Source: Paraspadella gotoi
Taxonomy: Eukaryota > Chaetognatha
Direction: 5' to 3'
Length of the DNA: 64,000 nt
NCBI GenBank assembly: GCA_051294375.1
Contig: CM119269.1
Location: forward strand, 10,041,056 to 10,105,055
Position 1 is the stretch's first letter. Each line of letters begins with the position of its first letter. The position numbers and the translations under genes are program-made. Below are positions 11,852-22,739 of this stretch, one piece after another. The notes under the pieces are model-generated. The model ran no database searches. It was not told the origin of the DNA and worked only from the letters and a program-made list of their open reading frames with translations.

Positions 11852-12250
11852 AGGCAAAAATTATAGATTCAGATTTCCAGATTCAGAAATCGTCGAGCTT
11901 AAATCATCGCAAAGATTCAAGCGTGAATCGACAATGAATGCGAATGAATATAAAATCGTCAGTGATTCAGAAAACAGTAATGACAACGAAAATCGTAACA
12001 ACAAAAACCATACGCCATATTCATATAAATCCAAATCTAAATTAAACGAAAAGGAAAGAACTCAAATGTTAAAATCTGGATTAACACAAAATGACGAACG
12101 TTTATGCGGATTTAAAGACGAAAGTATGAAGTATGAATCGACGATAAATGAGGACGACGACGACGACGACCGAAGGAGAAAGAGGAAGAAGAACAACAAC
12201 GACGACCGGACGAAGGAAATCTCGGCGCCGGGTAATTCGGCGGAATCTCG

Positions 12251-12281
<31 letters not shown>

Positions 12282-12341
12282 GAGCGAACCTTCTTGGCGG
12301 GTAAATTCAGAAAAATCCGCCGGACGCCGGGAAAATATTAA
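11442..12341 (+). CDS. Long open frame of uncertain coding status (299 codons)
   Basis: An uninterrupted frame starts at ATG 11442. The product would be hydrophilic, with an early stretch of ordinary composition (KDNHSLGQGENFASVVKDNH), an aspartate run from (GAC)n at 11799-11849, a second acidic/basic stretch near residues 236-255 and a threonine run. No domain, signal peptide or membrane segment is visible. The left arm holds the same sequence on minus (about 8985-8060), but there the frame is broken repeatedly by one-base indels. Opposite-strand and alternative frames also look protein-like in parts. It could be one disordered exon of a plus-strand gene, or a chance frame in low-complexity DNA. 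Confidence 0.25.
11799..11849 (+). repeat. (GAC)n microsatellite, about 17 units
   Basis: Pure GAC repeat. The allelic left-arm sequence (about 8545-8573, CGT on plus) is much shorter, so the tract is length-variable. Confidence 0.95.
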
Positions 12342-12516
12342 ATCGGTCTCTAGCTTCCTTTCGGTGAAGAGGGAGGTGAGGGAGAGAGAGACGGGGAGAT
12401 AGACGAGAGAAGAAAGGAGGGGAGAGGAGAGATGGATTGAGGGAGAGGAGGGAAGGGGGAGGAAGCAAAGAAAGAGAGAAGAGGAACTAGAGGGAGGAGA
12501 GGAGGAGAAGTGAGAC

Positions 12517-13556
12517 ATACGAGCAGTTCAAATATAACAAAATAAGATATTAAATTCCATTCATAATTGTCTTACTGTTAACTAAGCGTCTGAAGAATTC
12601 CGATGGTGATGACCATTTTTTTACTATAATCTTCACTTTCTTGTCGGAAATGACGATTTTTAATCCATGATTATAAAATGCAATAAAATAGGGCAAACAT
12701 GTATAACTTCATGATATACAAATTATTAATTTTTTTTTAAATTACATAGCCTTTTGAAATATAAAATAACCAACTATCAAATATTTTGGTTAAGTTTATT
12801 TCTCAATTTATGTTTTTATTAATAGTTAGCTATAATTTATTAATAATTATGAAATAAAATTAGCTAAAGTTAAAAAAAAATAAAAATTTAAAATGTTTTA
12901 TCCCGGATTCGCCATTCCTCAAAATTGTATGATATAAGAAAATAGGAAATTTCTTTTAAAACAATTATGTCATTAAGTTACGTCAAAATTTTTAAAAACT
13001 ATAATTTTAGCCCAAAAATAAATAACAATTAAACAAAAATTATAGTTCTTTAACATTCTTTAACTCAAACTTAATTGACAAAGAATTTGTTCTAAAATGG
13101 ATTTTTACCTTCCTTTTAACAACTTTTTGCAAGGAATTCAAATTCCGGTTTAAAAAAATTTCAAAATATTTTATTTTTTCACTTTAGACTATTTGTAATA
13201 CTAATTATTACATAAATATAGTTAACAAGCTGTTAATAAACATATAAAATTTGCTAAATAAACTTACCAAAATATTTTTATGGGTCTTATTTTCGATAAT
13301 TACTATACAGCTAAATATGACCTTTATAAAATTTTTAATAATTTAATTATAGTTATCTCAATACTCTCACAATGGATACGCCATTTTAATTAGCACCTTA
13401 TATGCTTCAAAAAATCGGCCACTTGCACAAGGAAAGTTGAAACTTTACCAAAAAATGGTCTATCATCATCGAATTCTTCAGACCTTTATTACATATAAAA
13501 CAATATATGAACTTGAAATAAAGTATCTTATATTTGTTATCTTTGGAACGCTCTGT
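12517..13556. mobile_element. 1.04-kb non-autonomous DNA transposon with about 140-bp terminal inverted repeats
   Basis: The first about 140 bases (from GAGCAGTTCAAATATAAC at 12521) match the reverse complement of the last about 140 (GAGCGTTCCAAAGATAAC read from 13553). Both arms share GTCTGAAGAATTC, GATGACCATTTTTT-like and CTTTC-CTTG words in the same order. The interior is AT-rich with no transposase frame. The left inverted arm lacks the whole element at the corresponding site (about 7830), which gives an empty-site comparison. The target-site duplication could not be resolved because both flanks are GA-rich and noisy. The superfamily is therefore open. Confidence 0.8.
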
Positions 13557-13561
13557 GGAGG

Positions 13562-13725
13562 AAGAAGGCAAGGGAGAGAGAGAGAGAGAGAGAATTACGA
13601 GACGGAGAGAAGAGGGGAGAGAGAGAGAGCGAAGAGAGGAGAACTAGAGTCGCGATGCACGAGAATAAGTCGGCATCGTTGGGAAGAGAGAGAGATAGAG
13701 AGCAGAGAGAGAGCAGAGAGAGAGA
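13562..13725. repeat. GA-rich microsatellite
   Basis: Interrupted GA tracts flanking the right end of the insertion. They correspond to the CT block at 7720-7850 in the left arm. Confidence 0.85.
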
Positions 13726-13921
13726 AAAGATGAGGAGGAAAAAAATTAAAAGAGGGGGAGCGAGAAGAAAGAGGAGACGGAGGAGAAGGACAGGAAAGAT
13801 TCCCAATGACTATTAAACGTCAAAATCTAAAAATAAAAGAGTTTTTTCCAGGACAAGAATTTTTGGAAATCCTCTTCTTGCGAAACAACCCTTTGAAATC
13901 CTGAAGTATCGAGAGGCAGAA

Positions 13922-13946
13922 GAGAGAGAGAAGAGAGAGCAGAGAG

Positions 13947-13990
<44 letters not shown>

Positions 13991-14098
13991 TCGTTCGATA
14001 AAAGAAAGCCGAGAGAGGAACCAGTACATTAAAATATCTATCTCTCTCTCTCTCTTCTATCTCTTCTCTCTCTCCTTCTCTCTCTTCTTCTCTCTCTC

Positions 14099-14130
<32 letters not shown>

Positions 14131-14135
14131 CCTCT
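13922..14135. repeat. (GA)n then (CT)n tracts
   Basis: A GA tract at 13922-13984 and a CT tract at 14038-14133 are separated by about 55 unique bases. Together they can pair as an imperfect hairpin. Confidence 0.85.
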
Positions 14136-14142
14136 ATCGAAT

Positions 14143-14923
14143 GTGGTTTTTTCCTCGACAGGAACCGAGGCGAGTCAACCAGTCGACCAGAGAAAGAAGG
14201 CGAAACCAGAAGTAGAAAGTATGAGAGAAATTGGAAAAAATGGAGAAGAAAATGGAAAAAAAGGAGAAGAAAATGGAAAAAATGGAGAAGAAAATGGAAA
14301 AAAGGGAGAAGAAAATGGAAAAAATGTAGAAGAAAATGAAGTAGAAAATAAAGAAAACAAGAAAAAGTCAATAAACACTAAAGAAAAGTTCAGGAAGAGA
14401 AAAAAAGTTGAAGGTCGAAACAAACATGACAGAACAAAGAACAAAGTACAACAAAGAACCAAAAACAGAATCTTTATCCAAGAACAAAAACGAAGAACAA
14501 AAAATACAAAAGGAAGTTCGTTGCTCGTAAAAGGAAAGAAAAAGAGGAAAGGAGAAAAGGAAAGGAAATTTGAAAAAGGAGAAAAAATGAAGATGAGAAA
14601 AGGAAAGAGAAAAGAAAAGGAAAAAGAAGTGAAGCGAATCAAAGGAGGAAAGAAAAATGAAATAAGAAAAAAGAAAGAAGATGAGAAAAATGAGGAAAAT
14701 GATGTGATGGAGGAAAGATGGAGGAAAAAAGAGGAATGGAAAAAAGAAGAAAAGGAAAGAGTTAAAGAGAACGATGACAACAATGGCGGCCATTTTGGTT
14801 TCGGCGATGACGACGACGACGAAAACCTTCAAAGATTTCGTCGATACAAAAGAAGAATCACAGAATCACAAGAGGAAGGTTTCGAGAAAAAACGTAACTT
14901 GAAGAAGAGGTTAGGATACAATT

Positions 14924-14925
<2 letters not shown>
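14143..14925 (+). CDS. Lys/Glu-rich open frame, probably not a gene
   Basis: A 260-codon frame spans purine-rich DNA. It has a 21-base minisatellite at about 14229-14340 encoding GKNGEEN-like heptads, then highly charged KKE/EKK sequence, an aspartate run from GAC repeats and a basic end. Purine-only DNA has almost no stop codons, so length is weak evidence. The left-arm copy (minus, about 7275-6610) has the same words but is frameshifted. No family is recognised. Confidence 0.15.
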
Positions 14926-14965
<40 letters not shown>

Positions 14966-14966
14966 C
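14925..14966. repeat. (AATC)n tetranucleotide repeat
   Basis: About ten AATC units. The left-arm equivalent near 6520-6560 is a shorter (GATT)n, another length difference between the two copies. Confidence 0.95.
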
Positions 14967-15622
14967 CATCATAAAATTAAGCTCTTTGTGTATTTTGCGT
15001 ATTATCTTTGTGTATTATGCTAGTTAGACCTTGCAAGAATATTTAAAGTTTTTTATCTAGCTTAGTAGTAGCGGAGAAAATGGACCAGGTTTTAGCATTC
15101 CGCGAAGTAATACTTTTCATACAATTTAAACATTCTTTGAAATATTTTACTTTGATTTTTCTTTGAAATATCATCGATATATCATCGATAGGGAGGTCAG
15201 ATACTCTGGGAGTGAATAAACTTGACTATAAGAGAATCTTGATTGAAAGCTTGCTTTTCATTATCTTGCAAGAGAGCTTATTTATTAAATGAATATATAT
15301 ATATACATTGCTTATATTCGTTGTACTAATTTCATAAACCAATCAAATACAAATCAAAGTCATTCCGATTTTAGTGAATAAAGCAACTTTCTTTCAGTCA
15401 AGATTATTATTATTATCACTACTATTTTTTCAACAACTCATTAACCTACCGATAAACGATATTTAATTTAATACTTCATTGAAAAAATTAAAAAGAAAAT
15501 AATAAAAAAAAAGAAAGATAAAATATAATAAATTGCTTCTGATAAAAACTCACGTTTCCTCGGAATAAATAAAACGTTCGTCGCTTTTAGCGAAAAAAGA
15601 GTCGCAGGTGTTTTCGTTCTGA

Positions 15623-15624
<2 letters not shown>

Positions 15625-15657
<33 letters not shown>

Positions 15658-15662
15658 TTTCC
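15625..15662. repeat. (CGT)n microsatellite
   Basis: About eleven CGT units, mirrored by GAC repeats near 5795-5816 in the other arm. Confidence 0.9.
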
Positions 15663-15974
15663 CTTTTTCTCCCTCATTTACTTTTTTTTTATTTATAGAC
15701 GATAATTCATTTTTATTTCGCGTTGACTTTCGTCGTTTATTTTTATTCTTTTCTATGATAAATTTGAGATTTTCTCGTCAATCGATCAAAATCCTTTTGT
15801 CTTTTCTTCGGTGTCCATCTGTCTTTTTATTTCTCTATCTTTTTATCCGGCTGTCCGTCTTTGCTTTTAAAAAGAAAATAAATATGGGAAGTGAGGAATC
15901 CATTCTATTTTTAGAGAGAGAGATAAAAAAAAAAGAAAAAAGGAAAAAAGGAAAAAAAAAGAAAAAAGAAAAGC

Positions 15975-16496
15975 GCATCTGAAAAACAAAAAAACGAGAA
16001 TTTGCGAAGTCGTTTCCCGATGAAAGAAAAGGTGGGCACTTAAGGGACAAAGTTGTGAGGCAATCCGGGGACAAAGTTGAGATGGAATATCTTGAGATTT
16101 GGGTAAAAGGGACCAATGAGAGGCGACGAACTAGGAGAAGGTGGACAGATCGAGGACAATTAGGAGATGGGATTTTTAAGGCATTACACAAACTTGGACA
16201 ATAAGTGAAAAAAGAAAGATAGAAAAATTGAAGGACAGAGAGAAACATGCGAACATTGAGGGAGGAAGAAAAGGTGGCTAATCAATGTAAAAGTGAAAAA
16301 CTCACAGATATGACAAATTTATTACTTGGATATTTAGGTGTTTAACATAAACATGGGTCAGAATCTGAGGAATTGAGCTGAGCTCAAGGGTGACGATGAA
16401 ATAGAGCGCTAAAAGATGACAAGGATGAAATGCGCCCAAACGAGTTGGCGCTCAAGAAACGAAGTGCGCACAGAGAGATGCGTTCAAAGACTCGTT
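15975..16496 (+). repeat. Inverted duplicate pair F, left member
   Basis: This segment is the reverse complement of 17674-18200. A shared landmark is GCGAAGTCGTTTCCCGATGA here versus TCATCGGGAAAACGACTTCGC there. The second member starts exactly at a gap edge. Confidence 0.85.
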
Positions 16497-16574
16497 GAAA
16501 ATGAGGCGCAATTAAGCATAAAGGATTCCCAAGGGCGTTTCGTTATTGGAAAGAGAATGAGAGAGGGAATTGAG

Positions 16575-16662
<88 letters not shown>

Positions 16663-16752
16663 AAAAACTCAAAAGAGGCGGGAGAGAGCGTGAAAAAAAA
16701 ATTCTATGCAAACACGGGAAAGGATCTTTCTTTGTCTCTGCTCTCTCTCTCT

Positions 16753-16801
<49 letters not shown>

Positions 16802-16820
16802 TCTCTCTCTCTCCCTCTCG
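16575..16820. repeat. (GA)n and (CT)n tracts
   Basis: About 80 bases of GA (16579-16658), then 80 bases of unique purine-rich sequence, then (CT)n to about 16815 leading into the GC-rich block copy. Confidence 0.9.
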
Positions 16821-16824
16821 CCAG

Positions 16825-17648
16825 TATCCTCCCGCTCGCCCCTGCATTGCGGTCTTTCCACAACAACGACATTTCATCTTCGTTTCGTCATTACAGACTA
16901 TCGTCCCCGCATCCTAGCCGCGCGTTTTTTGCAGCCGCAGGGAAAAAGCGGCGCCGCCGACCGCCGCCCTTTGCGACGGCGTACTTGGCCGGGTCGACGC
17001 CGCTCGCAGAGCCGCGGTGTCGCCGCCGCGACGGCCGAAGAAGATTGGTCCGGACGGCTCCGGCGCCGGTGGAGGTCGGGTCGATGCGTTGGAAGAGCAT
17101 TTGGCCTCGAGGAGTCACGTCGACAGGAAAAAACTCGAGAGATTCGCCCGACGGGACGATGACTTTTCTGGGGGAAGAAATTGGGGGTTTGGGGTATCGA
17201 TGAAAGGGGGTGAGGAAAAAAAGGGGGTACCGCGGAATAAGAAAATGAAAAAAGTAAGGAGGGAGAAGATCAAGGGAGGAAATGAAAGGAGAAATGTAAT
17301 CGGGACAAAAGAGGAAAACTGATATTTTGATTGAAAATTAAAAATTAAAGAAACTAAGTGGAAATCGAAAAGAAAAAGACGTGGAAGGAGAAGAAAGGGT
17401 CACGCGAGTCAAAGAGTCACACCTGTCACTGTCTCACAGCAGTCTTTACCTAATCGCAGTCGAACTCAACCTCCTCAAAGGATCAAGTGGATGAGGAGGC
17501 AAAAACTCTGAGGAGCTACTTCCTCGGGACGGAGGACTCCTCTGGCGGCGAAGTCGATAGAGAACTGGCACAAAAACAAAAAGAATCACCCTCGATTTGG
17601 TTAATCTTTTAAAATGTTAAGTAAGAAAGAATAGAAATAACATTGCTA
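16825..17648 (+). repeat. GC-rich duplicated block, copy 2
   Basis: Direct copy of 4690-5537 that stops at the 25-N gap exactly where copy 1 runs into the inverted-repeat arm. Differences are mostly single inserted or deleted bases. It includes the second copy of the candidate exon (about 16935-17165), with different frameshifts from copy 1. Confidence 0.85.
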
Positions 17649-17673
17649 NNNNNNNNNNNNNNNNNNNNNNNNN
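17649..17673. other. Assembly gap, 25 N
   Basis: Separates the GC-rich block copy 2 from the inverted F member. The join is probably artificial. Confidence 1.
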
Positions 17674-18200
17674 CGAGTCTTTGAACGCATCTCTCTGTGC
17701 GCACTTCGTTTGAGCGCAACTCGTTTGGGCGCATTTCATCCTTGTCATCTTTTAGCGCTCTATTTCATCGTCACCCTTGAGCTCAGCTCAATTCTCAGAT
17801 TCTGACCCATTTTATTGTTAAACACCTAAATATCCAAGTACATAAATTTGTCATATCTGTGAGTTTTTCACTTTTACATTGATTAGCCACCTTTTCTTCC
17901 TCCCTCAATGTTCCAGCTTTTCTCTGTCCTTCAATTTTTCCTATCTTTCTTTTTTCACTTATTGTCCAAGTTTGTGTAAGTCCTTAAAAATCCCATCTCC
18001 TAATTGTCCCTCGATCTGTCCCACCTTCTCATTGTCGTACCCTCTCATTGTCCCTCTCTTTTCACCCAATATCCAAAGATTTCCATCTCAACTTTGTCCC
18101 CGGATTGCCCCTCACAACTTTGTCCCTTAATGTCCCACCTTTTCTTTCATCGGGAAAACGACTTCGCAAATTCTCGTTTTTTTGTTTTTCAGATGCGTCC
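17674..18200 (-). repeat. Inverted duplicate pair F, right member
   Basis: Reverse complement of 15975-16496. It continues rightward into T-rich sequence and then the Ig exon at 18499. Confidence 0.85.
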
Positions 18201-18234
18201 TTTTCTTTTTTCCTTTTTTTTCCTTTTTTCTTTT

Positions 18235-18265
<31 letters not shown>

Positions 18266-18338
18266 TTCATTTTTCATTTTTTCGTTTGTCGATTTTCTTT
18301 TTTTTTCTCCATTCCCTGCTCGAACTTTAGCCCTGTTC

Positions 18339-18462
<124 letters not shown>

Positions 18463-18498
18463 CATTCGCCATTCACCAATCTCTCTCCCATTCCCCAG

Positions 18499-18617
18499 GT
18501 CATCCCGACTCCGAATAAGAGAGGGCGATCGAGTCAGAATGGAATGCGTCGTCGATGTAGCCGGTTTCCATGGCGACGAAGACGCGAAACAAAATAGCGG
18601 ATTCGCCGGTGGATTTG
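18499..18617 (+). CDS. Exon: N-terminal half of an Ig-like domain (strand B cysteine)
   Basis: Acceptor TCTCTCCCATTCCCCAG precedes 18499 and donor G/GTGAGT follows 18617. The 119-base exon reads one base, 39 codons, one base. The peptide contains RIREGDRVRMECVVDV, the classic EGD-x5-C signature of strand B of an Ig domain, then an acidic glycine-rich loop. It exits in phase 1, which fits the 2-base start of the next candidate at 20678. An upstream exon (signal peptide or previous domain) is required but not identified. ATG 18541 could be misread as a start, but the frame is open to the acceptor and the Ig motif spans that ATG. Likely an extracellular cell-surface protein; family not fixed. 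Confidence 0.6.
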
Positions 18618-18734
18618 GTGAGTGAAGATGAGTCGTTGTCGTTGTTTTCCTCTTTGTCTTCGTTGTCGTTGTCGTCATCACCATCTTCGTCATCCTTTAT
18701 CGACGGGAGTTTAAAACGTGATATTGTGGCAGCA

Positions 18735-18985
18735 AGACTTAAAGCTGCCTCACTGCTGTCCGTCCTCAGCCTCGTCTCAATGGCTGAGCAGGCTAAATCA
18801 TCTCATTCCATCCGTGCGTCCCGGGTTCAATCCCTGGGTATCCCGGTTCTGGCTTAAATGTGACGGTGCCGGTATAAACATGCCAGTGACAGGAGGCGGT
18901 CACTGAGGGTCCGCAGCCCCTACGCCAGTTGGTGAGATACCCCGCGCCCCGGGTATCACAGGCTATCCTCCCGTTGCCATAATAT
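18735..18985 (+). mobile_element. tRNA-derived SINE-like element
   Basis: Box A TGGCTGAGCAGG (18781-18792) and box B GGTTCAATCC (18824-18833) match RNA polymerase III internal promoters, with the 43-base spacing of a tRNA. CCGGG/CCTGG forms a T-stem around the loop. The anticodon arm is degenerate, and about 130 bases of non-tRNA body follow, ending near an ATAATATATTATTTTTTT tail. The pattern is that of a SINE rather than a functional tRNA gene. It lies in the intron after the exon at 18499-18617. Confidence 0.65.
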
Positions 18986-18989
18986 ATTA

Positions 18990-19550
18990 TTTTTTTCACA
19001 ATATGTGATAAAGATCACAGCCGTGCAGAGATAAGCGATCCTTAGTGTGAATGATTAGTCTTAAAAATGTCACGATCTCACGGGTGATTGGTGGAAAATG
19101 TGTGACTATTAGAAGTATTGGCGTTGTGACTTGGGATTCAGCGTTTGTCAGGTTCTGCTATATTAGTCGATATGTTAAATTTTGAATTGGACCATGATCG
19201 TTGGTATTGTATTGTATTGTATTGTATTGTATTGTTGGTATTTTTGTGGTTTACTTACATCAAAACCCAGATATCGGGTCGAATACATGAAAAATAGTTT
19301 TTCTCCTATTGCCTTTTGATTTTTTTTTTTTTACTTTTCCGATTTCATATTCTCTCTTTCCTTTTTTAGGCTTCTTTCCTTTATTTTCACCTTTTATAAC
19401 CTTCATTTAATCCATTCTGAAATCATATTCTTTCTCCTTTTTTAGGCTTCTTTCCTTTATTTTCACCTTTTATAACCTTCATTTAATCCATTCCCCCAAT
19501 CCTCTCCCGTTTTTTTATGCATTTTTCGTTCCTAAACACCCTCTCCTTCT
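18990..19550. other. Intronic AT-rich sequence with (GTATT)n
   Basis: Holds a pentanucleotide run GTATT x6 near 19204-19236 and a direct repeat of about 70 bases: TCTTTCC-TTTTTTAGGCTTC...CATTTAATCCATTC appears at 19353-19418 and again at 19428-19493. No exon is supported. Confidence 0.7.
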
Positions 19551-19554
19551 CTCC

Positions 19555-19555
<1 letters not shown>

Positions 19556-19648
<93 letters not shown>
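19556..19648. repeat. (CT)n microsatellite
   Basis: About 90 bases of nearly pure CT. Confidence 0.95.
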
Positions 19649-19649
19649 C

Positions 19650-20500
19650 GCGAAAATTGAATTCCGTCCCCGCCCACAGAAATAAATTCATCTTTGCCTC
19701 GACGAATGCGTCTGTTGCTATCATCACTATAGAGGCTATCATAGCTATCATCGATCTAAATTCTATCATTATTAAAATCGCTTTCACTTCTAATGTCATT
19801 TCCATCTCTGTCATTGATGAGGAAGACAGATTCGCACTCAATAGAGTGTGAGAGTGTCTTTCTATTTTATTATATCTTGTAAGAGAGATGTAAGTCTTTT
19901 CACCCAAAATAGCCTATCATGAGGCGAGAAAGATTATTTATGGAAATAATGAACAATTTTTTTTTGTTTGTATAAATTTCAGAGTCATCATACCCACCAT
20001 TTCTGACGGAGAGAATTTCGGATTGAACTAACGAGTTTAAAAGTATAATTTTATAACTAATTTCCAGATAAAAACTAATTTTCTATTTAATGTAAGTGAC
20101 GTGAAAACGGACCACTGACTTATAGAAAATCGGGATCACTGCCAACGAGTCGCCAACATATATCACCCAGAGAAGATTAAACAACTGACATTTAACAACT
20201 ATTGCCAACACACGCTGACTTCGTTGAAATGAGAAAGTTTTTCGTTCCTATAGATCTGTAATATTTGCATCTAGATACTGTATGATATAATATATTTTCG
20301 TTAAAATGTTAGTCGGTAGGTCCCCCACGTTTTCAATGCTTAATACTTGGCAAATACTAATGCTAATTTTGAATAATACTAGGTATAAAGGTTGTATACC
20401 ATCACATGCTTAATATGTATGTTTCATATTTGTGTACTGACGTGACCACTAATAAATGCGGTCACGTGATCAGAAATTCAACGCGCCATAATTATTGTAA
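19650..20500. other. Intronic spacer
   Basis: AT-rich sequence. A run of ATC/TAT words at 19720-19800 yields an isoleucine-rich frame of no significance. No exon, RNA or transposon terminus is seen. Confidence 0.4.
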
Positions 20501-20677
20501 AATTTGTTGGTTTTTCTTGATGTACTTCACAGAGAAGTAACAAACCATGAGATGCTTCGTGGACATATTTTTCACACTTGCTCAGTCACCATGCATTCAC
20601 CAAAAAAGGTCACTGCGACACGACGCCATGATCTTTCCTCACCTTTCCTCACCCCTTTTCCCCCCAACCCCTCCCAG

Positions 20678-20837
20678 GCGCACCCCGACGACGAGTCGGC
20701 CCCAAATTCACTTGGCGGTTGCCTCAAGGCCGACGAAATGCCGACGCAGCGGACGACGCTGCCGACGCGGCGGCAGCAGCCAACGAAGAGGCGGGAAACG
20801 GCTTTTCTAAAGTCACCACCAAAACCGGAAATGGAAG
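20678..20837 (+). CDS. Exon: Ig-like domain strand C (tryptophan) with expanded loop
   Basis: Acceptor CCAACCCCTCCCAG precedes 20678 and donor AAG/GTGAGG follows 20837. Read as two bases, 52 codons, two bases, it is fully open and contains VGPKFTWRLPQG, the F-T-W core of Ig strand C, followed by an Ala/Asp-rich loop (ADAADDAADAAAAA) and a Ser/Thr/Lys segment. The entry phase fits 18499-18617 and the exit phase fits 25297-25381, which is the main support. The loop makes the Cys-to-Cys distance about 100 residues, longer than usual for Ig. Two other frames are also open, so this frame depends on the phase argument. Copies of the exon occur inverted at about 23515-23690 and truncated at about 27592-27690. 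Confidence 0.5.
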
Positions 20838-21689
20838 GTGAGGCGCAAAAGGGGGGAAGGAGGTGAGGTGAGGCAAAATTGGTGAGGGGTTGTTGGGTTA
20901 GAGAACAGGTTGACTTATGAAAGGATGAAATTACGTAGCAGGATTAGATTGGTTGGTGCATTGTATAGTTTTTAAGTTTAAGTCTGTTATATTAGTTTAA
21001 TAAGGAGTTAAAACTAAATATTAAATAAAGTTTATAAAGCTTCTTTAGAATAATTAAGCAAATAATGTAAAGGGTAAAGTTATTCACCAAGTTAAATAAG
21101 TACATAACTGAAATATAAAAAAAAACAGAAAAGAAATGTCTGAAAAAGTATAAACGGGAGGCAAAGATCCGAAAGGAAAAGTTCAAGGACATAAAATGTT
21201 TGACTCTTAGCGAAGCGAGGTTAAGAAAAGACGAAAACAGCTTAAATGAAAGTTCTGGACTTCGCAGTAAGAAAACCAAGTAGTGCAATATTTTATTAAT
21301 ATAATATATATAAATATATAAAAGAAAAGAGAGGTCAGAGACAAGAATAAAGATTGTCTCAGACCCTCCGTAGACCGAGGACAAGAAAGACAAGGATAAG
21401 GACAACGAAGTCATTCTTGACTCCAGGGAAATTTGCATCGAAACTGAAAAGGAAAAGAATTGTCTAGCAAAATCGTTGGTCAAAAGAGAGAGATAACCAA
21501 CACTAATAAAAATTATCACTCATTCACACCTTAATTTAAAATTATTAATTCTTCTTCCCTCCCTTGTGAATTTTATTTCATTTAATCACCTTCACTTTTC
21601 TCTTTTTATTTCCTCATTTCCTCATGTTTTGCTCTCTCCCTTTTTTTCCGTCCGCTTAGTTTCTTCTCTTTCCTGACTTACGCACATTC

Positions 21690-21995
21690 GTTAATTTGAT
21701 GCAGGGGATTTTTGCCGAAAGTCGCTTCCTGGTTTGGGGGGATTTTTGAATTTGGTCCGTTTGTGGTGCTGAAGGGGATCTTGATGCTTTGATTTAGGGT
21801 CTGGCCGGTGCGGCCTTAAGGGGATCTTCAGTTTGATACCTGTTTACGCCAGTAAGGGCGGATCTTAAATTAGTCCGGTTTGCAGCCTAAAGGGGAATCT
21901 TAATTTGAGTCTGGCTTTTTGCCTCCCTAAGGCGGATCCTAAAATTTGTTCCGGCTTTTGCCGCCCAGGATCTGAATTTTTTTCGCGTCTGCAAC
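21690..21995 (-). repeat. 37-bp minisatellite, inverted copy
   Basis: About seven units resembling AAGGGGATCTT plus GGTCCGGTTTG. This is the reverse complement of the array at 23868-24160. Confidence 0.85.
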
Positions 21996-22160
21996 GTTTT
22001 GCTGCCTTGCAAAATTAAAGTAAGCCAATAAATATCCTTCTTCCAACATCGCATATGTCCTCAAGACAATGTCCAAGTTCGTCAAATCTTGTGCCACTTG
22101 ACCACTTGTGGTCAATGACCCAAACCGAAGTATTTAGTACGCAATTAATCCAATTGACCA

Positions 22161-22185
22161 NNNNNNNNNNNNNNNNNNNNNNNNN
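22161..22185. other. Assembly gap, 25 N
   Basis: Both flanks carry nearly the same words (CAATTAATCCAATTGACCA before; ACAATTAATCCAATTGACCA soon after), so the gap probably hides overlapping contig ends rather than missing sequence. Confidence 1.
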
Positions 22186-22739
22186 ACCAAACCGAAAGTA
22201 TTTAGTACAATTAATCCAATTGACCAACGATTTTGCTAGACAATTCTTTTCCTTTTCAGTCTCGATGCAAATTTCCTGGAGTCAAGAATGACCTCGTTGT
22301 CCTTATCCTTGTCTTTCTTGTCCTCGGTCTACGGTAGGGTCTGAGACAATCTTTATTCTTGTCCTGACCTCTCTTTTTATTATATTTATATATATTATTA
22401 TTAAGAAAAATATTGCACTACTTGGTTTTCTTACTGCGAAGTCCAGAACTTTCATTTAAGCTGTTTTCGTCTTTTCTTAACCTCGCTTCGCTAAGAGTCA
22501 AACATTTTATGTCCTTGAACTTTCCTTTCGGATCTTTGCCTCCCGTTTAAACTTTTTCAGACATTTCTTTTCTGTTTTTTTTTATATTATAGTTATGTAC
22601 TTATTTACTTGGTGAATAACTTTACCTTTACATTATTTGCTAATTTTCTAAGAGCAGCTGCTTTATAAACTTTATTTAATATTTAGTTTTAACTCCTTAT
22701 TAAACTAATATAACAGACTTAAACAGACAAACTATACAA

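Larger units (their letters stand above)
10880..15905 (-). repeat. Large inverted repeat, right arm
   Basis: Reverse complement of 5538-9452, beginning exactly at the gap edge with GGCTTAGTACTCGGT and ending near 15905 with GAGGAATCCATTC. The extra length relative to the left arm is mostly the insertion at 12517-13556 plus longer simple repeats. Confidence 0.9.

Noticed and set aside
14929-14962. Regular short repeats considered as a CRISPR array (AATC array, 37-bp and 42-bp minisatellites)
   Set aside because: Units are contiguous or separated by degenerate repeat sequence rather than unique spacers of fixed size, and the genome is eukaryotic.
18774-18845. Functional tRNA gene
   Set aside because: Box A and box B are good, but the anticodon arm and acceptor stem do not pair, and a long non-tRNA body follows.
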